The notes under the pieces: generated by a model
The model's input: only the letters and a program-made list of their open reading frames with translations
Database searches by the model: none
What the model was told of the DNA's origin: nothing
Part shown: one piece after another, positions 12,255 through 24,100 of the stretch
How the letters are laid out: every line of letters begins with the position of its first letter
Numbering within the stretch: position 1 is the first letter of the stretch
Translations under genes and position numbers: made by a program
Assembly: GCA_016748015.1 (NCBI GenBank)
Contig: JAAOMT010000723.1
Location: 62,001 to 126,000 of the forward strand
Length of the DNA: 64,000 nt
Direction: 5' to 3'
DNA from: Geosiphon pyriformis
Taxonomy: Eukaryota; Glomeromycota; Glomeromycetes; Archaeosporales; Geosiphonaceae

Positions 12255-13259
12255 TTAGAAATTCATATTGTTACTTGCACATACAATTCCCAAAACAACC
12301 AAACCTAAAACGCCGCCCCAACTACCGCTCCTTTTTGCGCTACCTGATGGAACTCCGCTAGAACTATGTGTTGATGAAGTTGATGATATTGATGTCGAGT
12401 TTTCTGATTCGGACCGTGTTTTCGTCGGTGACGTATTCGAATCAGTAGTCGTATTTGTTGTCACAGATGAGGTCGGTGATGAAGAGGAGAGTGTTTCATT
12501 ACTAGTCGCAGTGTCAGTTGGATTTTCCTGGCTTCTACTATTGTCATAAGTTAAAGTTGATTTTGGTACTTGTTTTGAAGGTTTAGAAGTGATGTGACTT
12601 TTGGAAACGAACGAATCAGAAGAAATTTCGGGAATCGACTCGGAGGTATCATCCTTTTCATTTGAAGTTATCTGATCAACATTATCATCAATAGAAACTG
12701 AAGGTTGGTGCTTCTGTGGTGATTGAGGTTTTTTAGATGATTTTTTAGGGATCACATGATTTTCAGATGGTTCTGATTGAATTGGTAGATTTTTCAAAGG
12801 TAACTCGTTATCTAGATCTTGAACATCGGGAACACTTACTTCCCCATGGTTTGGTTGTTCATTTGAAAGTCCTGAGGTTTTGGGAGGTTCTTTTGAGACT
12901 TGGGATGACTTTGGTGGAAGTGATGGTTGACCCGAGTTATTTTCATTTTCCAAAGATTTTTGATCGTTTGATTTTGGAGGAATTTTTTTTTGAATTGATC
13001 GATTAGGTACAGAAGCCGGCTCATTGTCGACTGAATTTCGAGACTCATTTTCTTTTGGAATACTAACAGATGATTGTTGTGGTTCTTCATTTGATCCATT
13101 TGATAAAGATGGCATCTTGATAATAGGGTTCGAAGGTGATTTCGGATTTGGTGACAACGCTTGTGGAGATTGATTACCCAAATCTCCACTACCGGATATG
13201 AGGGTTAAAAGTGGTAAATAGAAAAAAACGACAAGTATGGTGAATTTAAGCGGTGCCAT
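12255..13259 (-). CDS. Secreted Ser/Pro/Thr-rich protein with GPI-anchor-like C-terminus
   Basis: A single open frame of 334 codons with an ATG directly before a classic signal peptide: charged start, then the hydrophobic core FTILVVFFYLPLLTL and a small-residue cleavage region near residue 23. The mature part, about 24-300, is low complexity, rich in Ser, Pro, Lys, Asn and Gln, with many Ser-Thr runs towards the end that suit O-glycosylation. The C-terminus is a hydrophobic stretch, VLGLVVLGIVCA, preceded by Gly/Ser residues, as in GPI-anchor signals, although a short polar tail NNMNF follows. It has no enzymatic domain. The expected role is a cell-wall or plasma-membrane mannoprotein. A short Gly-rich segment precedes the hydrophobic tail. 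Overlapping frames on the other strand are shadows of the biased codon use. Confidence 0.8.
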   Translation of the reverse strand: MAPLKFTILVVFFYLPLLTLISGSGDLGNQSPQALSPNPKSPSNPIIKMPSLSNGSNEEPQQSSVSIPKENESRNSVDNEPASVPNRSIQKKIPPKSNDQKSLENENNSGQPSLPPKSSQVSKEPPKTSGLSNEQPNHGEVSVPDVQDLDNELPLKNLPIQSEPSENHVIPKKSSKKPQSPQKHQPSVSIDDNVDQITSNEKDDTSESIPEISSDSFVSKSHITSKPSKQVPKSTLTYDNSRSQENPTDTATSNETLSSSSPTSSVTTNTTTDSNTSPTKTRSESENSTSISSTSSTHSSSGVPSGSAKRSGSWGGVLGLVVLGIVCASNNMNF

Positions 13260-15611
13260 GTAAAGTTTGATTTTTTTTTTTAATTTGCCTTACAAGTGTT
13301 GATGAAAAAGAAAATTGAGTCAGAGAAAGAAAAAAAGCAAACGATAAATAAAAAAATCAAACGATAAATAAAAATGAAGAAGAAAGTCAAGAGGCAACTA
13401 AGATAATAAATTAATTTAAAAATCTCTCATCACCTCCATTTTCACTTTATTTCGAATAAAGCTTTCCTGGACTTTTGTTGGAATTAATCTATATCTTAAA
13501 TATTAAGGAGCCATTAATCGAGATTTATAATCGATTATTTTTCCATGCATCAATTTCACGAGGATTGTAGTTTTTTATTATCAGAAAACAATATCATATA
13601 ATTCTGGCAAAAAAAAAATACGTTAAACATTGGCAAACTCGTTCATCATTTCCTTGTTCCCAATTGTAGATAAAGAAATTGTGAAAATGACGAAATATAA
13701 TATTTATACTTTTTCATCAATAAAAATTTGTGAAGTAAACAATCGAATGAAATTCTAGATTTAAAATTCTTTACCGAAGGTGAAGGTTCTAACAATGTTC
13801 ATTTCGCCAGAAATTCTTAGTGATACACTAAATTAAGGATTGATCGATAGTTTTATAATTGAAAAATTAAATAAAGTAATTGTTAGAGCTTGAATATTTT
13901 ATTTTATTCTTGATTATTCTTAAACCAATTAGTATTTATACCAGAGCAAATTAATTATCAAACCATTTTTTATGAAAAAATCTTGTTTTACTTACATTAA
14001 ATCATAAAGTTTTTTTTTTGTAAACATTAATTCATAATTAATTTTTCATAATAAATTAACACTGCTTTATAAAAAATTCTAAAATAAATTTGTGGCTCTT
14101 GATAATATTAAATATACTTTAAACTTAAGAAAGAAAAAAATTTTCATTCTCAAAAAAAAATTATAAAAATTCACATATTGGTGCTTTTATTTTGAAAATA
14201 AAATCTCTTCAAAAAATACAAATTTTATATTTTATTTATCATAAATAAATATTATTTGTACATTAACCAGTAAAAAATACTTGATTAACTTTTTAGCAAA
14301 TATAAATGTCATTATTAAATATTTTTTCAAATCTCAAAATTCTTAAATTATTAAAATGTTATTCCAAATTGCAATAATATAATTTTTCAACCAGAAATTT
14401 AATATTATTTAAATTAATGATAAATATTTTGTTAAGTTAAACCAAAAATTATAGTGAGTGAATTAATAATATATTTTAATATAAATTTATTGATAAAACA
14501 ATAACTTGCAAATATAATTTGTATTCAAACTTGTAAACAATGACAAAAAAATTCATTTTTTAAATATATATTAAACGAATTTTTTTTTACTATAGCAGAC
14601 CAAAAAATAGCAACCTAATTTATTTAAATCTTTTTGTGAATAAGATTTGTTTTTAATAAATTTATATTTTTTAAGATTAAAAAGTTAAATTTGCTTAAAT
14701 TAAAAGTCTTTAAACATAATTCTAAATTATAATATTATTTAAAAGATTTTTAACCATCTGCAATATTGTCAAACTTTTTTTGTCTTTATATATTATCTGA
14801 AAAAAAGTCATGAAATATTTTACATTTTTGTTATTTTGTATCATAATAAAAATAGATTGAAATTTTTATTTACAAATAGCAAAAAATTATAATAAATTTT
14901 CAAATATTTTTGTAAAACTGAATTACGTTTTTATTTTAATTAAAAAACATTAAATCAGTTTGAATATATTAAATTATTAAAAAATCATTCATCGCTATGG
15001 ATTTAATATGAATTTAATTATTAACAAAACATCTTTTTCTACAAAATAATGCTTTAATTTATATTATTTAAGATATTAAGACATGAATAAGATAAAAACA
15101 TTTTAATTTACTTTTCAAATAATTAGTACAATTACTCAATTTTAATTCTATTAAATAATTATGAGATTATTTACAAAAACAACAGACTCCAAAAACAAAA
15201 TTCACACTTCACAAATATTCACAAATTATCTATTATATTTACAAGAAGAATGAAAAAAAGTATGATATATGTTTGTTTGTTTGTTAGATAATAATAAAAT
15301 AAATAATAAAATAAAACTTTTAGTAAATAAAATTACATTTGAATGGCTGTTTATATGTTGAAAATGCATAATTAACGTTTATAGTTACTTAAATTATAGG
15401 TAAAAATAAATAGTAAAAGAATCTTACTTTGTTAAAGTAATAAAAAAAATTAAATATAAACCAAAAATTTATTTATTTTTATTAATCTTTTTTAAAAATT
15501 AGTTTTTAATAACATTAATTGCAAATAATTCTTTGAAATATAATCGATTAATTTAAAAACAAAATTTATTTAAAATATTTAATAAATTTATGATACATAT
15601 TTAAGAAAAAC

Positions 15612-15643
15612 GATAAATAAATAAATAAATAAATAAATAATAA
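15612..15643. repeat. (AAAT)n microsatellite
   Basis: About eight tandem AAAT units followed by AAT units. Confidence 0.85.
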
Positions 15644-17730
15644 TAAATTATTTTACAAATTAAAATATATAATAGCAATTTTCTTTTTAAAAATCTGTTA
15701 GAATAAAAGATTTTGTTTTAAAAAGTGATATAAAAATTATTAAATCTAATATTTTTAAAGTAAATGAATTAACACATTATAAACACTATTCAAAACTTAT
15801 AACAAAAGATTTGATAAATTAAAATTTGTAATGTTATTTAACAAAATCTTGATTAAAAAAAATATATGATAAAATAAATAAAAAAATCAGTTTTTAAAAT
15901 ATTTAAAGTGTTTTTTAAATGATATTTTATTTAAATTATATTAAAATTTATATATTTAATAGCAATAAATAGTGAGAATGAATAATAAAACTTTTCTTAA
16001 TTGTTATTATTATTAAAAATAATAATAATAGTATTATTATTATTAAAAATATACTTGAATACAAAAATTTAGAAAAAAACAATTAACAATAGGTAAAATA
16101 ATTTAAATCTAATAAATTTCAATATAAAAATTACGTACCGATAAATATATTTCTCATTGTGTGTTCTCAAAGATCATATTTGATTCATAAAAGTAATTTG
16201 GATAAGATTATGTGTGACTACCATATTTTTTAATTTATTTATGGTAAAAATTTATTGGAACTATATAGAATCATAAGATTAAAGATAGGTCAATCAGTTC
16301 ATTCAAAGCAATCTGCTTTTCGCTTTTTTATCTCAAATTTCAAATTTTATTTATATAGACAATGTTTATTACTGCGTAAAGTAATTTTGATTAGCTTGAA
16401 AGAAAATTAGTTACCAAAGGAGAAGTTAAAAATTAAAACATTCAAGATTTCAAGGATTTCTATATTGAAAGTTTATTTTATTAAAACATTATCTATCTGA
16501 TAAGAAACGTTTTTCATTCACATTTAAAAATAAACTTACAATAAAATTATTGAATTTTTGTTAAATTCTCTCAATATTCAAAATTCAAAATTCAAAATTC
16601 CATAGTAGAGGAAAAGATTCTAGTTAAAATCTAACTTCCAGTATCGAACCTCGTATTTCTCGACTTTTTACATATTTATCAAACAATAAAGAGTAGAACA
16701 TTCCTTATAATAGATAATACTCGTATATGAGGCTCATTCAACTTTTTCATGTTCTCAAAGCATTTTCTTTCCCCAGATTTCTATACATATTTTCCAAAAC
16801 TAGTAATTGTCTAGATTCTTTGCCACAGACTTATTATTGTTGATCTTTCCAAACATGAAGAGACTTTTATCTTGCATAAGTCCATATCCAGCAAAAATCA
16901 AAGGTCAATTTTGTTGAACTACTTATCTCTCGTTGGATAGATGGACTTTTTACAGTGCTGTTACTTTCACTGTGTTCCATACTGGAGACACAATGAAAAA
17001 AATAAATTTCCAAATATATGAAATCTCGATTGTTTGATTAACATGTCGACATATGGAAAAATGATGTTCGGTGTTCCGATGATAATAAATGTTCTTTAAC
17101 AACAATAATAACAAGTAATTTTCATGCAGTAGTAGTTTCAAAAAAAAATTGATGAAAAAAGTTAAAAATTAATTTAGAAATATCAATCATCATCATAATA
17201 ATCATTATCAATAAAAACTCTTGATCAACAACGCAAATCATTATCATTTTAGTAACATTCCGGCCTAGAATGCAACTCTTTTCTAAAAATGAAAAAAACT
17301 GTCAACGAAAAATGGTATAACAAAATCCGAAAGAAGAATCGTGTGAACCTAATTCTTTGTCTTTATGGGTATGTGTCTCACGTACAATCTTGTTTTAGGT
17401 TTAGATTCTCAAATCACATATGTAATACGAAACATTTTATGATTTCTAGTATAGCATGGCTGGCTGTTAATTCAACTTCACATGCTATTAGCCTTAACCA
17501 AGTAAAAATAAATCCCTTGCGTCTGAGTCATTTTATTACGCTAGAACAATTCTAAAGATTGATATTAGAAAAATTTGCTTAGTTTCTCTCATGTTGCTGA
17601 TGCTGTTTCAGTGCCACCTTTTGAACTATTATCAAAATTTTAAAGCCACCACACTTTAAAACATTTTAATGCTGGTGTCTGTCAAAACAAGGCTAATATC
17701 TAATGTTTTACCAACAATAGATAATCAACT

Positions 17731-17763
17731 AACCAACCAACCAACCAACCAACCAACCAACCC
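17731..17763. repeat. (AACC)n microsatellite
   Basis: About eight tandem AACC units. It is one of the few GC-containing microsatellites in this AT-rich stretch. Confidence 0.9.
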
Positions 17764-18218
17764 AACAATACAAACCTCAAAAATAGAAATTTTTTTTTTT
17801 CACTCGTGATATATGATGTGGCGTTAAAAATTTCAGGAAATAAATGTATAATAATTTATCTTTGGGACAAACATTTAACACGAACTGTGGCTCTAAAATT
17901 TCTATGCTGGGTTAATATTTTCTATATCCTTGCTGTTTCTTTACTTTGGGCTGGCAAATAATAAATGACACAATAATCCTTGGTTCATTCATTGTAGACT
18001 GTTTACCTAAAAAGTAAGCTACAAAGCTCTGATAACAATAATAATAAATAATTATACCTGCATTACCATGGTTTTTAAACTTGTCCAATGTCAATCATTT
18101 TTTTGTTTATCTTTTGGCAGTATTACATCGTTGGGATATTACACATACAGAAAGGAACACCGTGCCCGACTAACATGGTAAAAAATATTCTGTTTCACTA
18201 TCTAGTGTATTTATATCA

Positions 18219-18318
18219 TTTTTTATATTATATCATATTATATTATAGTATATTGTATTATATTATATTATATTATATTGTATTATATTTTATTATATTA
18301 TATTATATTATAATTTAT
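18219..18318. repeat. (ATATT)n pentanucleotide repeat, imperfect
   Basis: About 100 nt of tandem ATATT/TATTA units with a few point changes (single C, G or T substitutions). The number of units makes length polymorphism likely. Confidence 0.85.
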
Positions 18319-18699
18319 ATAAATGCTATTTATTATTATTGATGAATTAAGTAGTGAATCGACAGCCAGCCTGGTTACCTACTACAAATAGATAGGCTAC
18401 TTTGTTATTGTTAATGTAAATCGTGTTAGTAGGTCTTTGACTGAAAAGCCCCCCGGAACGAAAAAATAAATAAGAATGTCCTAAGCCCTACGACCCACCA
18501 TGATGAATAAAGAGAATGAATCTGTGATTCCTTTTTACTTAAAAACTGGCTTTTTCTTTTCACTTGAAAATTTGAAAATTTAATTCTTTTTGACAAAGAT
18601 TCAAGAATAAAAGGCATCATCAAACGTTATTTAGTTTCCAAATAAAAAAAAGAAGACATTTATTAAAAAAGCGATACTCACACAGAAATAATTTGAAAA

Positions 18700-19529
18700 A
18701 TGTTGTTTACAAAATTGTTTAATAATAATCGTACAAGTCAAATTGACGTTGACCAAAAATTAAGTTCAGAAACATATCAAGAATATATAAGAAAAGAAAA
18801 TTTTTTACCAGAAACGTTATCACAACCATTAACACAAACACCAAGAACTTCTATATCTTCAACGAAAACTTTGACCCCTTCTCAAACACGATTTTCAACT
18901 ACATCAAAATCATCTACTTTATTATCACGATCAACATCATCAACATCATCATCATCATCATCATCAACACCTACTACATCTTCATCACTTAAAGAATCAT
19001 ATTCATCAAAACCGCAGCTACCAATACAAGATGCTGTGAAATTCGTTTGGCCCTCGCCAACACGACAATGGTATCATCAACATAAGCCGTATTTCTCACC
19101 AAGCAAATACGTTGAACTTAACTCCGAAATTGATTTACAAAAATCTTATGATGAGATTGTAATCGTATGGAGAGTTGATGGAAGCGTAGGATTATTTGTT
19201 AAAAAAGAAAAGAATAAAGCGAACGTTAAAGATAAAATGAGGAAGAAAATATATGGTGGAACGAAAAAATTTTGTCATGTGAGTTTTCAAAAATTTTATT
19301 TTTTAATAGAATATAATTAAATGAATAAGAATTGAAATTTAATACAAAACTTTTTATTACAAAATAGGCATTAAAAAATTTCATTTCATGCAATACATCA
19401 TGTTTCGGATCAAAATCAACAAGTAAAAACAACAACAAAAACGATGACAACGACGACGATGATGATGATGATGATGATGAAGAAATGATAAGATGTTGTG
19501 GAGAAGATACTCGATTTCTAGTTCCATAA
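18700..19529 (+). CDS. Unrecognised two-exon protein with Ser/Thr linker and acidic tail
   Basis: Exon 1 is 18700-19278 and exon 2 is 19368-19529. The 89-nt intron has a consensus GTGAGT donor and an AAAATAG acceptor and is phase 0. Spliced, it encodes 246 residues; reading through the donor would give a shorter form ending in a hydrophobic intron-encoded tail. Residues 1-45 are polar; about 46-105 form a Ser/Thr linker built from ACA/TCA repeats. Residues about 107-190 look like a folded domain, with KFVWPSPTRQWYHQHKPYF, then PSKYVELNSEIDL, then DEIVIVWRVDGSVGLFVKKE. Exon 2 continues with ALKNFISCNTSC, a poly-Asp/Glu run encoded by GAT repeats, and a tail MIRCCGEDTRFLVP. There is no signal peptide or membrane segment. 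I do not recognise the family; the Trp/Tyr/His-rich central block is the part to search with. Confidence 0.68.
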
Positions 19530-19635
19530 AAATATATTTTACTTCTATTCTAAAAACTTAAATTACTTTATATTTTCCAGTGAAAATTCTTTGTAAATTT
19601 TAAATTTTTCCCTTTTTACAAAAAAAAGTATTATA

Positions 19636-19638
19636 ATG

Positions 19639-19669
<31 letters not shown>

Positions 19670-19697
19670 TAATAACAATAATAACAACAATAACAAT

Positions 19698-19742
<45 letters not shown>

Positions 19743-19800
19743 AATAACAATAACAACAACAACAACAACAGCAATAATAATAATACTAATAATAACTAGA
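19636..19800. repeat. (AAT)n/(AAC)n compound microsatellite
   Basis: About 165 nt of tandem AAT and AAC units, placed about 110 nt after the stop codon of the gene at 18700-19529. The matching open frame (poly Ile/Thr) is an artefact of the repeat. Confidence 0.9.
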
Positions 19801-20412
19801 CTAAAAGATTCATCTTTGAACTTCTCTTATACATTCTGTCTTATTAACACTTAATCCCCCCTCTCCCCTCCCAATTTTGTAAATATAGATCATAAATAGT
19901 AGTATTAGTGAAAGGCTTGATACAATATCATGCTTTTTGTCGCTCGTCTGATTTTTAGTAGCATATGTAATTTTAATTGTGATGTTTAGAATTTGAATTT
20001 CAAGTAAATTTTAAGTTGACCAGGTTTCGTTCTTTGAATAAATTTTCAAATCCCAAGATCTGAAGAAATCAATAAAATCTCTCAAGGGACTCATTCAGTA
20101 AAACTGGTTATCACTAATGAATAATCGACACAATAATTGAACTTGTGATTTTTAACAGACTGTGCCTAGCTAAAGCGGTGCCTCATTAGTAATAATATTC
20201 ATTTTCTTACGGGTGTCTCGTGCCAAAAAAGCCTCTTCATTACAAGGTGGAATAACGACAACTCGTGTTAATAATTTGTTTGACAGGTAGATGATGATGA
20301 TGATGCATGTATGTATGTGGGAATAAACTGTGAGAATTGTCGAGCCAAGTTTTGTCAATTTTTCCATAAATTTTATTACTCTTTTCGCTTATAGCCTCGT
20401 GAAATTTAAATT

Positions 20413-20712
20413 ATGATACGGAAAATCAAAACCACTGTATACCTTGTAAACTTTAAAGAGCCAAGCGTTTATCTTTTTTTACCGGGGTCAATATTGTTCA
20501 ATTCCCAGAACACTATATATCATCAATATTACCGCGTTTTACCCGTCAAGAATATCAGGGTAAGTTTCCTTTTTCGTGGATTATTTAGTGATACTCGATT
20601 GTCTGCTTTTGTTTGGGGATGTTCACCACGTTCTTCCTGCCAGGGCTGCAGATCATTTGGTGATTGGGGAAATTTTGATCAGGTAATTATTACACCTTAT
20701 ACGCGTAAGTGA
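20413..20712 (+). CDS. Weak exon candidate, possibly part of a split or broken gene
   Basis: A 99-codon frame with more balanced base composition than its surroundings. Readable segments are EPSVYLFLPGS, YYRVLPVKNIRVSFLFRG, and FVWGCSPRSSCQGC. The first two loosely recall the strand pattern of arrestin-like N-domains, but that is a guess. A consensus GTAAGT donor lies at 20560 and a GTAATT at 20683, so only part of the frame may be exon. Immediately downstream the sequence becomes featureless AT-rich DNA, with no continuation found. It may be a pseudogene fragment. Confidence 0.25.
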   Translation: MIRKIKTTVYLVNFKEPSVYLFLPGSILFNSQNTIYHQYYRVLPVKNIRVSFLFRGLFSDTRLSAFVWGCSPRSSCQGCRSFGDWGNFDQVIITPYTRK

Positions 20713-21126
20713 TAATTCATTATTATTATTAGAACCATTATTTTCTTTAACATGAGATCTTATATTTGTATGTAATTATTAATTTCTTTGTATCAATTGA
20801 TTTTATTTACAGTATATTTTTATTTTTACTTAGATTATTTAAAATTTGTTAATAATTATTGTATTGAAATATACTACTTTATGAAAAGAAAATAAAAAAA
20901 ATTATTTCAACACAATTATATTTAATTCTTTTATTATCATGTTTTATTAAATATATATATAAAATATATTTTTTTTTATTAATTCTGTTAAATATCAATT
21001 ATTTGTGAAAACATTAAACCAATTTATAATATTTTATATATTAATGTTTTAACATAATTTTCTAAAAAGTTTACATATATTATAATTTTGTTTTTTATTT
21101 TTTATTATTATTTATATACTTATAGA

Positions 21127-21157
<31 letters not shown>

Positions 21158-22700
21158 AAATTTATGTTAATTCATATAATTTGAAAAATTTTAATATTAT
21201 TTTATTCATATATTTTCTAATATAAATTTTTTAATTTTTTAATTAATGCATATTTTTTAATTAAATTTGGTTAATTAATTTATTTTTTATTATAAATTTT
21301 ATTATAAATTTTATTTATTAATAAATATAATTTAAATATATATTAAACAATATTTTAAAATCAATAATAAATATTTATAATTATTTTATTAAAATTTAAA
21401 AATTATATTAAGTATAATATTACAAATAAAAAAAAATTTTTTATTTAAAAACAAAAATAAATAAACAAAATTGAAATTAATAACTTGGTATAAACTTTAT
21501 AAAAATTTATTGAATTTTTAATATATATATAATAAATTTGTTTGGATAATTTATGGTTAAATTTTGTAAAATATATATTCAAATATAATTATTATTGATT
21601 TTAATATAAAAATACCTATATTTTGTTCTAAAGAAACATTTGAAGCTTATATTGATATGATAGTAACTTAATTTATCCTATTGGAATTTACATTATTTAT
21701 AAATTATTGGCTCTTTTTTGATCTTTAAAATTTTTAGAACAATGTAAATCTCATGTGATTTTACAAAAAAATCTATCAATTTAGACAACTGTATTATTAA
21801 AAAACTTGGTCTATATTGAACAATCATCTTGGGTTAACTGTGACCTTTAACATCAACTAAAAAACTATGCGAGAATTTCCATCATAGTCTTCCTTATGAG
21901 GAATGAGTGACAGGCTCGATCCTTTGATTTGAACAAGCAAAAAGGAAACTCTTATATTGCTTCCTGGAAACATTTCAGAAATCGAGAGTGTGATGCGCCT
22001 CCAGGCTTAACCTACCTTTAAATTTATTTTTCTACACAGATGAAAACATATGTATTTTATTTCCTTATTTGTGAAAGTAAAATCACAGAGAGCCCCTTTT
22101 TATTTTGTTTATGAAAACCTGTTTCGCTCTTTGAACAATCCCAGTCAATGATTTTATAATCTATTGGTCAAAAAGGCTTGGGGAATAGTAGCAAAACTCA
22201 AAAATCTATTAGAAAACCTCCTTTATGCCGTAGGAAAGAAACTTTAATTAATAATCTTAAGGCTTTTCAATGAAAAAAAATAACTTTTTATTTGATCATG
22301 GCAACATTACCACCGATGTAGGATGTCCACGATGCTGTATTATTAATTAACTTCTTTTGATGACCACATATTTTTTTCACGGATTTACAAAGGTTTCAAA
22401 TATCCTAAATAAAAATACCTTAAGACTATCTTCCGAGATCTGATTCTTATCTAAAACTAGATTTTCCTAATTATTATCAATTTCCAACAATTATAAAACC
22501 AAACCATTTGGAATATAAAACGTCATTTCCATACGGAAGTTTTCCCTATTTCATAAATTGGGAAATAGGTTCTCAAATGTAAATTCCAGGACAAAGTTAT
22601 AAATGAAAAAATATTGAACCAAATAAAAGATGGAAAAGATGACTGCTAAATAGCTTTTAATTTTTCCACAGATCAAAGTCAGTTCCATAATGTTTTCATA
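20713..22700. other. AT-rich stretch passing into a decayed segment
   Basis: 20713-21800 is extremely AT-rich with an (AAAT)n tract at 21126-21158. From about 21830 the composition becomes more balanced and short protein-like fragments can be read between stops (for example GNSYIASWKHFRNRECD near 21950), without a recognisable family. This looks like decayed coding sequence leading into the endonuclease IV relic. Confidence 0.4.
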
Positions 22701-24100
22701 GCCACGGGGAAAGAATTCAAATGGTGAGTCCAATTAACACTAAACTTCAAAGGATCAACCATAATAACAACTTTTCAGTTTATCGAAGGTAATAATAACT
22801 TTATATTACTTGGAGAACATACTCAAGCCATATACGGTGTGTAAAATTGGAAAAATTTCACCCGTCAACAAAAATCTAACGTAATCCAACATGCGGAGGC
22901 TCGAACATACAATATAAACAGTAATGCAACTACGCCCGACGTGTTGCCTCCTGTTGGAACATGTGCCCAAGCAATTCTCCATCAGTGTTTGAGGCCCTTC
23001 AAACTTGAGCCACCTGCTTGGAATTATTTATGGAATCTTTCAAAAGTTGATGAGGAAAAACTACTACAGGATTCCCTTGATAAAAACAATATTACTCCTA
23101 TATTAAACCTACCAATAGGACTTGAAATTGGGTATGGGTCGAAAAATAGCACTTCAGAAAATTATACGGTATTCCAATGATTACCTCCCTGTATCAAAAT
23201 ATGTAATAATGCACCTTGGGCATCATAAAGACAACAGTATTTCCTCATACGTTGAAAGTATCCAGAGAATCTTTAATAAAACTTAGTCACATATCTATCT
23301 CGAAAACAGTTCTAGTTCAAGAAAGTTAGGGTACAACCTATTTCATATTTCTCTACTTTTTGGAACAATTAAAAAGTGATCTCGTTTTTATATGCTTTGA
23401 TAGTAATCACTTTGTTGCCGCTGGTAATGGTCATACTCTCGAACAATTTAAAAAAGAAATCACACCTCATCTTGATAAAATTAAAATAATACACATTAAT
23501 AAACATTCCGTACCTCCTCAGTAAGAAAAATATATGCCTCGCAGCCATGACATACACCGACACTTGTTAACAGGTTGTATCCAAGAAAATGTGTTTTCTT
23601 ACCTCATTAAACTTGGAAAAATGATAATTGTTGAAACACCACAAGACCGAAAATTTCAAAAAAAAAAAAGGGAAAATTAATCAAATATTTGCTTGGCATA
23701 AAGAGACCTACACGAAAAATGAAGATAGTACGGGCTTTCCAATGCCATATGGATAAAATTCCCCATCTCTATAAGATAGCACGAAAAATTGAAGATATAA
23801 AAAACACACATGAAAAATTGGACATTACAAAAACACCTTCGCCCACACTATCTGTACAAAAATAATAATAATTATAAGGAAAAAGGAAAAGTAACATTTG
23901 ATACAATTACTCTTAAACCGAACAGAGAAAATGAATCTGATGATATCACATTAAAAGAGGTATTTGATATTGGACGACGGCAAAGCATTGAAAATGTCAA
24001 TAGAAAACTTGAAAACACATTGAAAAAAAAATGTAACCTTACAAAAGGACTTCAGTTGTCGTAAGATATGATATTTGGGAAAGGCACCTTATGTCTTGGA
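22701..24100 (+). pseudogene. Decayed segment containing an endonuclease IV (AP endonuclease) relic
   Basis: The clear part is 23195-23650. It reads, across frames, VIMHLGHHKD, then IYLENSSSSRKLGYN, then VFICFDSNHFVAAG, KIKIIHIN, RSHDIHRHLL, CIQENVF and MIIVETP. These match in order the Zn-binding endonuclease IV family (usual cores HPGS, LENTAGQG, CxDTCHxFAAG, HLNDSK, DRHE, LETP), which cuts DNA at abasic sites. There are in-frame stops near 23281 and 23521 and a frame change between about 23285 and 23370. Residues differ from the usual metal ligands in places, for example DSNH where DTCH is normal. Flanking frames at 22941-23180 and 23810-24064 are open for about 80 codons each but unrecognised; they may belong to the same ancestral gene or to neighbours. 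Origin could be a duplicated fungal APN1-like gene or an integrated large-DNA-virus gene; the sequence alone does not decide. Confidence 0.66.

Larger units (their letters stand above)
13260..18699. other. Long AT-rich intergenic region with simple repeats
   Basis: About 5.4 kb without a supportable gene. 13400-17150 is extremely AT-rich. 17240-18650 is less so and contains an 88-codon frame at 17289-17555 without recognisable character, plus an exon-like segment near 18120-18180 flanked by a TTTGGCAG acceptor-like and an ATGGTAAA donor-like site; neither is convincing. The end holds the probable promoter of the gene at 18700. Confidence 0.5.

Noticed and set aside
12836-13189. 117-codon minus-strand frame inside the secreted-protein gene
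   Set aside because: Alternative frame of the 12255-13259 gene; His/Gln/Leu-rich shadow with no signal peptide.
17289-17555. 88-codon plus-strand frame
   Set aside because: Slightly better composition than its surroundings, but no motif, no plausible partner exon and no family resemblance.
18118-18180. Possible short exon between TTTGGCAG and ATGGTAAA
   Set aside because: Splice-like borders only; no neighbouring exon could be joined to give a longer protein.
20170-20367. 65-codon minus-strand frame
   Set aside because: The C-terminal half looks mildly protein-like (VVVIPPCNEEAFLA), but the start runs through an ATC repeat and no continuation was found.
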